A stretch of 64,000 nucleotides of DNA. Origin: Liolophura sinensis (taxonomy: Eukaryota; Mollusca; Polyplacophora; Chitonida; Chitonidae). Below are positions 1 through 12,250 of the stretch, in pieces. The stretch covers positions 1-64,000 of the forward strand of contig NW_027018125.1 of NCBI RefSeq assembly GCF_032854445.1, read 5' to 3'. The notes beneath the pieces are model-generated. The model was not told where the DNA came from. It was given only the letters and a program-made list of their open reading frames with translations, and did no database searches. Position 1 is the first letter of the stretch. The number at the start of each line of letters is the position of its first letter. The position numbers were made by a program, and so were the translations under genes.

Positions 1-789
1 TGAATTATAAAATTTACCATTAACAGACAGCAATATCCAATAACAGTTTTCCTTTCTACATTTTAGTCAAACAAGTTTATACAGCTTGTACATGTAATAA
101 TGCTGTGAACTACTGAGATCTATTTCAACAGCAAAATGACAAATCCATATGTTTACTAGGGTTGTCTCCCCTGAAACAACTCTTTCTTTTTCCATTGTAA
201 CTTTGTGGGGTTGCAGAAAGTTTAACGCTGATTTTACAAGAATTTCGGCAGTAACATCACGAAAAGTTTTTGTAACAGGTTGGTATGATTCGTGATGAAA
301 TTATACTGCTACCTTACTGGGTAGACTAGTAGATATCACGACTTTTTCCGGAAACAACATCGGAATGTACTTGGTTTCCTCTGTCTACCCCTTGAAAAGT
401 TAAACCCAGGCAGTGTCATTTTAAAATGTAAAAAGTAAGCTTATATTGGCCATTTTGTAACATAAAACAGAAAGAGTAAAGACAGAGCAGCTTTTTTCAC
501 CTAATTCTGCTGAAGCTATGATTCTAGGGGCTTTTTTGTAAATTGCTACTATTTAATCATTTACATGAGCAGTTAGAACAAACCCTAACTGAGGAACTAC
601 TCTTTATGCTGTACGTCTAATTATATCATAGTATTACCAGTGAAATCTTGCCTTTTGTCACCAGGGTTAGAGTTTTAATAATAATAATGCTTTATTTGGG
701 TCCATATGAAAAGGTTTTGGAACAGGAGTAAGAGAAACGCCAAAATGTTACAAGCACATGACATATGGACTACAGCAATGTACAACAGG
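1..789. other. AT-rich intergenic sequence, no gene seen
   Basis: No convincing coding frame. About 475-605 matches a dispersed repeat (family A) seen again near 2.8, 4.0, 5.5, 6.2, 16.3 and 22.7 kb; shared wording includes 'aattgctacta' followed by 'catttacatgagcagttag'. A short 'aataataat' stretch lies near 677. Confidence 0.5.
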
Positions 790-1057
790 TAATATTTATT
801 TATTTATTTATCTGATTGGTGATCGCCGAACTCAAGAATATTTCAGTTGTACGACGGCGGCCAGTATTATGGTGGGCGGAAACCAGGCATAGCCTGGTGG
901 AAACCCACGACCATCCGCAGGTTGCTGTCCCACCTTGACCCATGTACAGCCGAAGAGGAAGCCAGCATAAGCTGGACTTGAACTCACTGCATTGGTGAGA
1001 GGCTCCTGGGTCATTACGCTGCGCTAGCGTTCAAACCAACTGAGCGACGGGGCCCTC
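790..1057 (-). repeat. tRNA-derived SINE, near full length
   Basis: Read on the minus strand, it starts with a tRNA-like head (ctcagttggtt ... gcgctagcgcagcg ... B-box-like gagttcaagtc). A conserved body follows (ggttgctg, atggtcgtgggtttcc, ccaccataatactggccgcc). It ends in a TAAATAAATAAAT tail, here at 790-812 on the plus strand. The same family occurs more than ten times in this window in both orientations. A poly-C run directly abuts the head at about 1067-1086. Confidence 0.85.
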
Positions 1058-1066
1058 CACTCCACC

Positions 1067-1087
1067 ACCCCCCCCCCCCCCCCCCCT
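1067..1087. repeat. poly-C homopolymer run
   Basis: About 20 consecutive C with one flanking T cluster, immediately beyond the SINE head. The length in the assembly is probably unreliable. Confidence 0.8.
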
Positions 1088-1438
1088 CTCCAACAGGCAG
1101 TAATGAATATGTAAAGTACTATGCCACTTATCCATAAGGGCTGAATTAAACCTGATAAGTGGTTCAGGGAAGTTGGGCAATTTACTATTAGGACTCAGCT
1201 CGAGACGTTTTTTTAAACCATACACCTTTTTTCGAACGACACAACCAAATGTGGCTATGCCATTGATTGCAAATATGACAGAAGCGCTGAAACTATATCG
1301 CTTGTGTAACAACCAGCGGAGGATCTAATTATACGTACTCGGATTTAATTAAATGCTTTAGTTGACTACAATATATACTTGAACAATATCCCTGGAATAG
1401 TGATTTCTTAACTATAGTAGAACATTTAGCGAACTTCT

Positions 1439-2370
1439 TTACACCCTAATGTATGCACGTACACACGGGTTACGTTTTTGAAGTACAGTATCAAGGTTAT
1501 CAGGCAAAACACTAGTAAATACATGACTTAAGTAAATATATGAGTGCAGGCAGAGTATTACCATATTGTTAAGCATCACACATGCAGGAGTAAAGTTTCT
1601 GCAGACAGCAAGTGAAAAAACCATGCAAACCGACTTTCTAACGTGATAAATTATACCAAAGGTGGCAGAGTAATCTAAAGAACACTGTAACAATGTTGGC
1701 AATGATTTTGCTGACGGGTACGTGAGACACAGATCATCGGCATACAATAAAAGAACATACCAGCGATATTACATCTGATAACATTAATATCATGTAAATA
1801 TAAAGCAAACAAAATTGGGAAAAGGATTAAATACTACCTGACATCTTTAGTAACATTAAAGAAAGATGACAAAATCAAGATCCTGCTGTACATTAGAGCA
1901 AGCTTTACGTAGCCGTATATAACACGTAGAGACATCACTATCAATTAACTTTATTAACGAAGTCCAGTAAATACACTGGTAAGTAGAACATTTTTGTTTG
2001 AAGCCAAATTGGAAATCTAAAGTGTACAAATACAATTCACACTGTTGAGTAATAAATAACTCTATGACTTTAGAGATTACACGAGCTACGTCGAGAGGGC
2101 GGTAGTTGTCGGAAGGTGTGCTGTGTACAGATTTGTTCTTAACTAATGGAGTAATTAGTTAACAACATTAGAAAGCTCCCTCGGAACATATCCATGTTTT
2201 AACATATTATTTACGCTCGGGGACAGAGGTACACGTATAGATGCACCAGCATATAACAGATGTTCTACAGATAAGTCATTGTATCCAGGAGATACGATTT
2301 CATCAATATCAACAGGAGAAATAACAAGGATATCATCACTAGAATAATTGTGGTTAGCCAAAACATCCAA
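1439..2370 (-). pseudogene. Non-LTR (LINE) reverse transcriptase relic
   Basis: Two minus-strand open segments read as consecutive parts of a LINE-type reverse transcriptase. The upstream one (2370-2155) contains SPGYNDLSVEHLLYAG and HGYVPREL, like the RT region around the SxGxDGLSxEHL block. The downstream one (1747-1439) begins MYADDLCLTYPSAKSL, the YADD catalytic box of non-LTR RTs, followed by a KSVCMVF strand and an LSHVFT block. Between them (about 1750-2150) the frame is interrupted, though NYRPL-like wording is readable near 2100. No endonuclease domain or complete ends are visible, so this is a truncated, inactive copy. The match is to family motifs recognised by eye; the clade (CR1/Jockey/I-like) is not resolved. 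Confidence 0.72.
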
Positions 2371-2804
2371 CGTTGAGCCTTGTAGCTTTCAGTAGTAACG
2401 GCCAAACGTTTGGTCAAACCGTTCAAGTCCGACCTCCTGTCAGCTCAGCCCCTGTGAGTTAAGGTTTGATTCTTACTACTGTGCTCTTGTAAACACTTAA
2501 ACAGCAAGAATTTATAGCAAAATGAAATAGAAGGATTATAAAACTCAAAGTGGAATTTAAAAAAAAAAAACATCTACCTGATATGACTGACGCATGATAA
2601 CTTATGCATTTGCAAATATCCCGTCTTCCTTTATGCGGGCGTTCATGCATGGGAACGGGACATTCAATCACGCGTCTTCATCCACGAAGGGGTGCGAGTT
2701 GTGGCAGAATGCTGAAGAAACTTTGCGTCGAAACAGACATTCGTACATGTATAGGCTAGTCGATAATAGCATTTCCCCTGAAATACATCCCCTAATCCCG
2801 GGTT

Positions 2805-3020
2805 AAGCTGAATTAGACACAGTGATGAGGAAAGTTAACAGATTCTGGAAATTGCAGTCGACATCACTACATATTTTTGTTTTACCTAGTTCAGCTTAAG
2901 CATGCAAGTTGCTACTATTTTAGCATTTACATGAACAGTCAGTATATTGAAAGAGGCCGTATTTTACCGGTTATACGTATGACAATTTATCAGCTATCAC
3001 ACTGACGGCGCTGATCTGCT
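2805..3020 (+). repeat. Dispersed repeat family A copy
   Basis: Shares with 4015-4200, 5495-5720 and 6205-6400 (opposite strand) a core around 'gaggccgtatttnaccggtta' and 'cagctatcacactg'. No coding capacity and no terminal inverted repeat could be defined, so the class is unknown; probably a non-autonomous element. Confidence 0.6.
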
Positions 3021-3289
3021 CTTGCTACAAGCATATCCAGGACCACGATATGTTGTTGCCCAAGTAAGGATGACCTACAAATGTTTCAAAATTAAAACTG
3101 TCTCTCTAGTCGTAAGTCTGCGAGAGAGGATCCGTCTGGGTCTGTGTACAGAATATAAGCCTAGATAAGAAGTACCATTTTGAAAGTCTGTAGTTTCAAA
3201 CGCCTTCACTCTTAGTTTCTTCGTTTTTACAGTGAGATTAATTCTCTTGTAAGTAAAAACTGACAGAGTTTTCAGAATCTCCGGCGCTC

Positions 3290-3440
3290 TGACCTATGAT
3301 TGCCTTTATTACGCAAGGGGTTTTATATTCATCGTGTTAAAGTGGTTGACCTCGTTGGATACATGAACAGTTACAATCAAAGCGCAACTAAAATACATAT
3401 ATTATTATCGACAATTTGTACACTAGTATGGTACTGCATG
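3290..3440 (+). repeat. Dispersed repeat family B copy
   Basis: Text around 'ttatattcatcgtgtt', 'ggatacatgaacag' and 'caatcaaagcgcaac', ending near 'ttattatcgac', recurs at 24330-24480 (+) and, reversed, at 17060-17260. Short open frames overlying it are repeat-borne and not treated as genes. Confidence 0.55.
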
Positions 3441-3904
3441 TATGTTGGTTGGTTGGTGTTTCCGATATTGTCGTGTGCCAGTACCACGATGGCACTGATT
3501 TACACCACAGGGCGTCAAGAAAATTCCTAAATGAACTTACAAAAGAAATTGTAAAAATTAAAATTTTCCGGGGAGGACACAACAAACTCTGAAACTACAT
3601 TTAGAATTCTCGTCCTAATGTCTGGATTATTACATCTAAGTAAAATGTGATTTATAGATTCTCCCACTTGGCAATGGTCACATAGTCCTGTAGCGTGTTA
3701 ATTTAATCAGTGCAGACGTGCATGTAATATTCCGGAAACAAACCTAAAGAGGAATGTATCAGCCTTGCGACTTCACAGTTGAATTTAAGCATCACAGACG
3801 GATGCTAATTATGATACAATCGACCATCGCTTGTTACCGCCAAGCTCTCCTGTATGGTGTTATATAACAGTAAACGAATCACCGCTGGGAAGTACGTATA
3901 GAAG

Positions 3905-4200
3905 CGTATTAGAGTATTCCCCCTTGAAAGTGGGCTAAAACGTTGTCAGCATTTATTGACGGGTGTAACATGCACTGATCCCTTGACGACAGATGTACAT
4001 ACGGTATATAACCTAGGGCATAGAGAGCAAAACCAGTGCAGCCGCGACAGTGTGATAGCTGACAAATGGTCACACGTATAACCGGTGAAATACGGCCTCT
4101 TGTCAATTTACCTCAGTCGACAGAGTTTTATTCTTACTCTTCATATAAATGCTTAAACTGTAGCATATTAGACACCCCCTAGCACACCTGGACGCATCAG
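3905..4200 (-). repeat. Dispersed repeat family A copy with 80 bp shared motif
   Basis: 3909-3985 is about 80 bp nearly identical to 5814-5893 (wording 'ttgaaag.gggctaaaacg', 'gcatttattg', 'catgcactgatccctt'). The following 4015-4200 is the family A core in reverse orientation relative to 2805-3020. Confidence 0.6.
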
Positions 4201-4513
4201 TAATTATTTAATATTCATAGATTTCTCCAATTAGTTCTGACAAAGACCCTATGAAATTTATTGTCACGGAGATTCCAGCAAACACCGTCAGATTTTTTAC
4301 ATTTACAATGTGTACAGTAAGGACGAAGAATTTCTGATGAACAGTTCCATACTTGTATCTATTTCTGCTTAACCCAGGGTTTGGGGCTGTACATGCATCG
4401 TATTGAGTAAAATCGTCACCTTTTAGCTAAACAGTATCTCTGGCAACTTGTTTGAATACTTTTGAATTTTCATTCGGCCGCTTGGATACTGTAGTCTATT
4501 TCCTATCTATTTT

Positions 4514-4712
4514 GTTACATGACACGACTAAAGGCAATTTGGTAGTGAGGATGACTCGAGTTTACTGACATCTGAATACAGGTGATTCGCTTATAGGAAA
4601 TACAGTATAAATAAAGTTACACATCTATGGTCTATTTATTTAGAGAGTCACTTATTTTCAAATGTCAGTCATACTCACTACCAAAATTGCCTTTCGTCAG
4701 TGTCACGTAACA
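4514..4712. mobile_element. Foldback MITE-like element
   Basis: An inverted repeat whose arms occupy nearly the whole 200 bp. The left arm starts 'gttacatgacacgactaaag' (about 4515). The right arm, read in reverse complement from about 4711, starts 'gttacgtgacactgacgaaa'. Both continue through ggcaattttggtagtgag and on for roughly 80 nt with mismatches. No coding capacity. The structure fits a MITE or foldback element; superfamily and target-site duplication are not determined. Confidence 0.7.
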
Positions 4713-4754
4713 ACCAAAGCTCTATATATTGATATGTTGGAAGCTCACATTATT

Positions 4755-5407
4755 GCAAGGAAAAGGAAGTTAGAGCACTTTTCCTAACTCATAATGTTAA
4801 AGTCCATAAGCTTGGTTTCAACGGCAAGAACCCATTGTCTCCAGTGACGTCATACTTATTCAGAAACTAGTATCATGCTGGCTATTGGGCGGAGTTTAAT
4901 AGGTTTTGACGGAGAACAACATCAGTTTCCTTAACTGCTATGAATTTTACTCTAAACTCTGTTCATAACACTGTCATATTTGAAATTGTTTACACGTTTT
5001 AGTACAATATAACATTAATAAATGAATTCAATTTTATGTGTTGTAGTATATGATCTCACGGCGGTATGGTTTAAAAGGTGGATGAAGCTAGAATACTTTT
5101 TCTAATTTATGATGTTGTTAAAGTCCATAAACTTGGTTTCAACGGCAAGATCACATTGTCTCGAGTGACGTCATAATTATTAAAAAAAAACAGCGGCATG
5201 CTGGATATTGCGCGGAATTCAACAGGTTTTAATGGAAGGCGACACCAGTTACCTAAACGGCTACCGATTTTAATTTAAGCCCTTTTATGACACTGCCATA
5301 TTTGGAATTGTTTACACGTTTTAGTATAATATAGCCTTAATAAATGAATTAAATTTTATCTGTTGTAGTATATGATCTCACGGCAGTATGGTTCTAAAGC
5401 TGGATAT
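4755..5407. repeat. Tandem duplication, two units of about 320 bp
   Basis: 4755-5083 and 5084-5407 align along their length: 'aaagtccataa.cttggtttc', 'cattgtct.c.agtgacgtc', 'ttgtttacacgttttagta' and 'gtatatgatctcacggc.gt' appear in both, separated by about 325 bp. Divergence is moderate. No coding frame. Confidence 0.75.
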
Positions 5408-5494
5408 GAGGAAATCTTGTCATAAAAACAACATAGCTACATGCGTCATTGAGGTCATTGAAAACCGAACGAAATATAATACAATTTACGACGT

Positions 5495-5720
5495 ACAGCA
5501 TAGAGAGTAAAACCAGAGCAGCAACGACAATGTGATGGCAAATGATCACATGTAACCGGTGAAATACGACCTCTTGTCATTTTACCTTGGTCAAAGTTTA
5601 CTCTGATTCTTATGTAAATACATAGATAGTAGCAAATTACACGCCTCCTAGCACCATGGCTTAAGCAGAATTAGGTAAAAGGGAAGCAGTGATGATAATT
5701 ACAATTTGTTAGAAATCACT
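5495..5720 (-). repeat. Dispersed repeat family A copy
   Basis: Contains 'gagagtaaaaccagagcagc', 'gtaaccggtgaaatacgac' and 'ctcctagcaccatggctta', matching 4015-4200 and 6205-6400 in the same orientation. Confidence 0.6.
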
Positions 5721-5784
5721 GCTCTAGAAATACTCAAAATGCTGTATTGTCATCACATTTAGCATTCAGTCAAACGCTAAATTT

Positions 5785-6112
5785 ATTTTATTTATTTGTT
5801 TGGTGTTTTACTATTAGAGTATTCTCCCTTGAAAGGGGGCTAAAACGTTGTCAGCATTTATTGTCCGGTGTAACATGCACTGATCCCTTGCCGTACTCAA
5901 GAATATTTTGCTTAGCATTATAGTGGTAGGAAACCTGGCAGAGCCCAGAGGAAACCCACGACCATCCGCTGGTTCCGTCAGACCTTCCCAATTACGGCCG
6001 GAAAGGCAGCCATTATGAGCGGGACTTGAACTCACAGCGGCTGCAATGGTGAGAGGCTCCTGGGTCATTACGCTGCGCTAGCGCCCTAATCAACTAAGCC
6101 GGGGAGGCCCTC
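5785..6112 (-). repeat. SINE copy interrupted by an 80 bp insertion
   Basis: Tail 'tttatttgtttggtgtttta' at 5787-5810 and body from 5890 ('cgtactcaagaatatttt') to the tRNA-like head near 6110 are one SINE. The interval 5811-5889 is not SINE but the 80 bp motif also present at 3909-3985, so the SINE was invaded or rearranged there. Confidence 0.75.
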
Positions 6113-6204
6113 ATATTAAAATAATACAAGGGGACCAGGCTTCGGGACGCTTAGACCACCAGCAGAATCCTGGTTTATGCAGGAATACCATATAATTAAA
6201 GACG

Positions 6205-6600
6205 TACAGCAAAGAGTCTAAACCAGAGCAGCAATAACACTTTCATAGCTGACACGTAACCGGAGCAATACGGCCTCTTGTCATTTTACCTCAACCTTCT
6301 AGCACCATGGCTTGAGCAAAATTACGTGCAATAAAAAATGCTGTGAGGTTAATTGCAACTTCTTTGTCACCACAGGCCTTGAATTACTAAACATGCTAAG
6401 ATGACATCACATTTAACATACAATAACATTATAAAATGCAAACGTACCAAGCCTCATTGTTCTTATTCTGTTTCCACGTGCTATATCGGGTCTGTTGACA
6501 GTTTACATCACTAAAGTTTTTATGTCAACCTTGGGTGTAAAATCCTTATATAATAGCAACACCCTCTAGCTCAATGGCTTAAGCAGAGTTGGGTGTAAGT
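6205..6600 (-). repeat. Dispersed repeat family A, two degenerate copies
   Basis: 6205-6400 repeats the 'gagcaatacggcctcttgtc' and 'tctagcaccatggcttgagc' blocks. 6525-6600 repeats the trailing block ('tctagctcaatggcttaagc'). Confidence 0.5.
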
Positions 6601-6924
6601 AGATTTACTGAAGAAATACCCAAATAAAGTCATGTGTGTCAAGCGCGTTTAGTCAACTATTATTTTAAATATCGATGTTGTCTAGCATGGTGCTTTGAAT
6701 TTACATTGTATTAGACTGAATTTACCGACACACTGCTTGCGATATACATGTATATTACTCTATCTTATAAATACTCCAACGAAGTTTTTTGTTTTAAGAA
6801 AAATTAAAATTAATTAAACCGAAAAGTTTTTAAATATTCTTCACAGGCCATAGGTGCAATGGCTTTTTACATGACCCAAGAAGGACACGTTGTAAACTGT
6901 TTACATTATATATGTGATTAACAC

Positions 6925-9040
6925 TTACGCCGAATTCAAGAATATTTCACACATGACTGGTAATTGTTTTTGACAGACGTAGTCAGAGTGTGTGGTAAAC
7001 CTCTGCAATTCGACAAATCTGATTTAATGCGGTGAAAGAATCATCAAGAGCTAGATTCCAACATGCGGTCTATTGGCCATTAACCAACAACGAATCCAAC
7101 GCTTGAGTTCACTGTGCTAGAGAAAACCCTCCATTGCTGCAATGGATGACTATCAAATAATAACTTACACTGCCAAAGTTATTTTATTAGATTGAGCTAA
7201 ATTTTACACTGAATCCAAAGAGGAACGTTTCTAAACGATCTGTTTACAGTATGATGTAAGATGAAAATTTAGAATCAATGCGACAACACGCGATAAATTT
7301 ACACGGCCAGAGATATGTTGTTTGGTTTTTCCGGAAACATCGCATGAGCTGATACGGTTGCCAATCATAACGTAATGACTATTGGTTTTTGTTTGGAAAT
7401 GAGTTGTCGAAGCGTCGTGGTCATGTGTAAAGGCCGACTTGTATTTATATTTAGTACCGGCGTACTCAGACCTCTGACAATTACACAAACTGAAGTTGGC
7501 TTGCTACAAGATACTAACTGGTTGGTTATGATTATCTCCACTTTCAAACAATCCATATAATGACTACGTGTACAATGCGGTAGGTGCACAATGAAAGGAG
7601 CTGCTGAGATCATTACGTTCAGGGTAAAGGTCGTGACCTGTCGCCATTGGTTACAACTCAGTGAAATTGACCAGTCAGTGTGGTTTTTAAATATTGAGAG
7701 CATTAACTAGGTTAGAATATTACCCCGCCACCCGTAATGATTAGCTAGTGGGAGTCCTGGCACGATAATTTCACTAGTTAATCATGACAACAAGTGTGTA
7801 TGGCTCTCGAGTGGAACCATTATTGTGGTAGATCGAAATAATATAATAAACGACGGGACCGTGTCACAGAAAGGAAAGTTGATTGAAACGCGAAGCTCAT
7901 CTATCAGACAATATATCTAAAAAAGATTGTTTGAAAGAAAAACTTAATTAGCCTAAATCTCCTGGTATATTTCAATAAAAGAAAAGAAAATTATAAGATA
8001 CACCCCAGACAGGTAATACCATTTTGAAACAAATCGTTCTTTGTATATCTGACCATAACGCCAAACAAAACAAACTGAAGCACAGATGACGACAGGTGCT
8101 GTCTAATTTAGTAATAATTTTCATATATCCGTTACTTCAATAACTATCAGTCTTTGTTCGCGTCGAAAATGCCTCGTACGGTTGATGGGGCTGGTTTCAC
8201 ACTCTCGGTTGTCAGCATACGTATATAATTTTCATCATTGACGAGATATATCTCACTTATTTTTGTTTTTATTCGCACTCATCATTATAATCAGTAAATG
8301 ACATGATTGTAATCGCTCGTGTACATGTAATTCTCACCAGCCCTGATATTATTCAATCACTAAAGGGCATATCAATGATCTGCCAGTTTTAACTCGATGT
8401 AAAGGGTGGGGGGGGGGGGTGAATTTGAGGGGGTGAATTGGGCGAGATAATGATTCAGCCAGATAGCCGAAAGCTTGGTGGTTTCAGTTAACAATGATAC
8501 TGGAATTGTTTCTGGAATAATTATAGCATATTATTTCTACTAACAACTTTCAAAATCCTAGTCGAAATTTAGGAAATAAAACGCCCTGGTTCTCTTTGTA
8601 ATGTTCGTCATATAGGGATTGACTTTCGATTTTATGTATTTGTTGATTTAAAACTGTAACTCTCTGCATTCCGCTTCAGAGCGTGATCCATCCGCAGGAT
8701 GTTCTGCGTATGTAAGATACTTAGGCTGCAGCAAAGGCATCAATTTTTCTTAGCAACGTTCTAAATAAGAGAAAAGCAACTTAACTCTTACACATTGCAG
8801 TTGGTCTTCATGCTGCCAAGTGGTTTATATTCAAATAAAATGACCTCATGTGACGTACATTACTGACCAAAACACTAGGCATCATGAAACTAACTAAATG
8901 TTATTTCTTTTCAGCTAACGAGTTTCAAAGAATGACAACAAACTAATTGCAAACTCAAAATTCAACTTCAATTTCTCACCAATTCCTACAGTTATAGTAG
9001 CGAACACAGTGACGTACTCTTTAAAAGTCCGCGTCAAAGC
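6925..9040. other. No gene recognised; low-complexity pieces only
   Basis: A short SINE-like scrap ('cgccgaattcaagaatatttc') lies near 6929-6950 and a poly-G run near 8406-8420. Overlapping open frames at 7231-7703 on both strands show no recognised family. Nothing else is supportable. Confidence 0.4.
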
Positions 9041-9051
9041 AAAAATATTGA

Positions 9052-9495
9052 TTAAACCGAAAACTTCTTACTAGACACATGATTATACAAACATGTTAAG
9101 CGATTAGTTATTAAGGACAACTTAATGACAATTAACGAAATGGTTGTCGAAGATAAGGTTGTCGAAGATAAGGTTGTCGAAGATAACCATCTTTCTCCAT
9201 CAATAAATCTGAACATTCGCCTCGACATTCCAGTTGGTACTAGCGCATTCATCACCAAAATAATGTCATTAAAAGGAATCCAAAACACGTCCTCACGCTT
9301 TGGCCACTGAAAGAGCTGTTTTTTTACTTCCCATAAACGAAATTTCTGCTTCCTTATCAGCCCTGTCCCCCTGAACTATCTTCCTTATGTACCGCCATTT
9401 GTCATAAAAAGGCGCCACGAAGTCTCCTTTTGCATCAAACAACTCTACCTCCAAACTGGTTTTGACTGTTGTGTTATCGGTCTTTTCTCATTCAA
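9052..9495 (-). pseudogene. Coding-like fragment of unknown family, frame-broken
   Basis: On the minus strand a segment from about 9495 reads EKTDNTTVKTSLEVELFD and continues GDFVAPFYDKWRYIRKIV to a stop near 9306. A second frame then reads DVFWIPFNDIILVMNALV and RRMFRFIDGERW, to about 9150. The residue composition (charged turns, hydrophobic strands) and the apparent continuation across a frameshift suggest a decayed protein-coding insertion. I do not recognise the family. It has no splice sites that would link it to the receptor gene, which lies to the right. Confidence 0.3.
9141..9187 (+). repeat. 15 bp tandem triplication
   Basis: Three consecutive copies of gttgtcgaagataag (third copy ends '..ataac'). 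Confidence 0.9.
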
Positions 9496-9499
9496 ATTG

Positions 9500-11040
9500 T
9501 TCACCTTGAATTATCTACTAATAATAACGTACATTTTATGGTTTTTTGAACACTTTCAATGTACGTAAACATCATATTACATGTCTGCAATATTCATTTT
9601 TGTAACTCTCGTATATCTGTGTTTTTTTATTCATCAGTCTTTGTAACGGGAGTTCAGTATATTTGTTTACAATATAAAAGACTTAAAAATCCAAGCATTT
9701 ACTTACCAAACTTTAGCAATTATTCGAACGTGCCAGTGCCCTGCCGCCATAAAAACCTTCCAACCACGTGGTAAATAAAATTAGAGCCGTGTGCAAACCA
9801 TTTAAAGATATCATATCTCTACAACGGTCAGTTTCGAATCCAAGGGTAATGTACATTACCAACACGTACATTACATTCACATGCGAATCATTCGATAAAG
9901 GAACAACAATTACCAAAAGTTACCTGAACAATGACATCTTGCATTTCTTTGTACGGTAAGCTTAAATGGCAAAAACAAAAATATTGCAGATTTTGTTCGT
10001 TTTATGCGGAGTTTGGCTAATCCCTTAACCATACTGGGTGACAGTCTTAGAGAAATATGCTTTTAGGAAGCAAACGGGCGAAAAGATTTTCATAACAAAA
10101 GTTACTGGAGGTCCGAGCAACTTTGATAACAGGAAGATGCTGGCAGTACGAAGTAACTCTATGGCATATTCAGTCCGAGCTCAATCTGTCAGGGGCTATT
10201 TTCAGTTTCCGTTTCAGCCATTTGGCGACATGGATGTAGGGAGCAGCTGCGAAAAAGGTTTTGACACTATGCTCCCTCCACTTGGCATTTTACATACTCC
10301 TTCATATAAGATCTCAAAATAATCAATAAAAATTGATAGCTAAAAAGAAATTATGCCAGTATGTTTGTACAAAATTTTGATAATATAATTTCTGAGGTTT
10401 TTCGGCAGAAGTTTGTATGTTTTTATGTCGATTCAGACTAGAGCTCAACAAAACGTATTTGGGGGAGAGATGTGAATCGGCGCATTGTTGAGAAGATGAT
10501 CCACAATGCCTGGAGACCTATATTGACCTATTTGTTGAGAACGAGTGTTTAAATAACCAATATATATAGCAAAGGCTGTGAAAGACATTTACCCACCTTC
10601 CATGGAATAAAAGAAACATACAAATACTCTCCGTACATCTTATTTGGATCTATATTTATACAAATACATGACTTTAAACAGACATTATTTTTCCACCCGT
10701 CAACCAATAAGGACGTTCCTGGCCAATAATCGCAACGCCAATTCCCAAGCAGACCTTAATACAAATTATCAAAGAACTAAGAAAGTATATAAAGTACGAA
10801 AATAGAACGAAATCATACAAACAGTGATCAACAGTTTTCAAGGTATGCTCTAGACTGCTCAGTGAAGTCAGCCTCAACTTTCTTTTAGGAGTAACATTTA
10901 CATTCTGTAACTTTCACTGTACACTAAATATATACACATAACACTGACAAAAAACACCACTGGGTATTGTTATCCTCAGCCGTAATCTGCTTCCAAGCTT
11001 TTCACTCTGATAAACACCCTTATGGGGCTGTGTAGGTATC
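9500..11040. other. No gene recognised
   Basis: Open frames at 9713-9959 (both strands) and 10038-10322 (+) are longer than background but match no family I know and lack supporting splice or promoter context. 10790-10870 has weak similarity to family B. The rest is AT-rich with no structure seen. Confidence 0.35.
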
Positions 11041-11261
<221 letters not shown>

Positions 11262-11262
<1 letters not shown>

Positions 11263-11433
11263 GAGCCTCTCACCAAAGCGATCGCTGTGAATTCAAGCCC
11301 AGCTGATGGTCGTGGGTTTGCGCGGGCTCTGCCCGGTTTCCCTCCCACCATAAATCCGGTCGCCGTCGTACAAGTAAAATATTCTTGAGTACAGCGCAAA
11401 ACACCGATCAAAAAAAAAATAGATAAATATAGG
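11262..11433 (+). repeat. SINE fragment, 5' head missing
   Basis: Starts at 'aggagcctctcaccaaagcg' inside the tRNA-like part, keeps the B-box-like 'gaattcaagcccagc', loses the segment between head and 'atggtcgtgggtttg', and runs to a poly-A/'atagataaat' tail. Confidence 0.8.
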
Positions 11434-11799
11434 AGAGAGGTGTAAAAAGGTTACAAAACGATGTTGGAATACGCCAAACACGGTACCTATAGTTATCGTA
11501 ATCATCACCACTGTTTGATATTTTTCTTTACATTTAAGGATATCTTTTATCTATAACATGTGTGCGAAATTTCCAATCTAATGAGACAGAATTCTGGATG
11601 TTCTCTGAGGGTTTAAAAACTAGTAATATAGCAATACTATAACAACTTTTCCTTTTTCTCTGACTCTGCTCCATGGGCCATAACTCACTGAATCACTGAG
11701 TTATCTTCCCTTAGACAACACAAAACCGGTGCTTCGTCTTTCTTCTTTAATAAGCCAAAGCTTTGCATCCTTTCCATTTGCACACTGCTGGAGACGTTC

Positions 11800-12250
11800 C
11801 AGCAGTTAGGCGTGGGTATATTTCTCAGTGGAATTATTTGCATAAATGGTGTGTACAAGTAAAACCGGAACAATCACCCTCAGTCCATCCACTGCACCAT
11901 TGGTGGAGAACACCGAGGAACCTCCAGTAAACCACCGACCTTCGACAGCTACGTGCTCAGCCTTCTGATTAAAGGGAGTAGAGAAAACAGTAAGAGATGG
12001 AATACATTTGTAGGCCCACACTTAAAAAATAATATGAAAATTAAAAATGGAAACATAACTGTAATAAAAATAATAGCTTTATTATTTATTGCGTTCTTAA
12101 AAATAAAATGTAAATATATGACACAATTAAATCTGGTTGACTACATAGGCATAAGCTCACTCATTGGTGTGCATAGAAAAATACAATTGATACATGTCGG
12201 TACCTGTTTTCTGATTATATACGTTATGATGAATATTTACATTTAATGCT
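11800..12250. repeat. Dispersed repeat, copy 1 of a pair
   Basis: Similar over about 430 bp to 13655-14090: 'tatatttctcagtg', 'aatatgaaaattaaaaa.gg', 'ataaaggctttctacgctct' versus 'aatagctttattatttattg', 'aggcataagctcactca', and 'ttctgattatatacgttat' versus 'ttctgattctaaacgttat'. No coding frame is conserved between copies, so the open frame at 11953-12246 is not called a gene. Confidence 0.6.
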
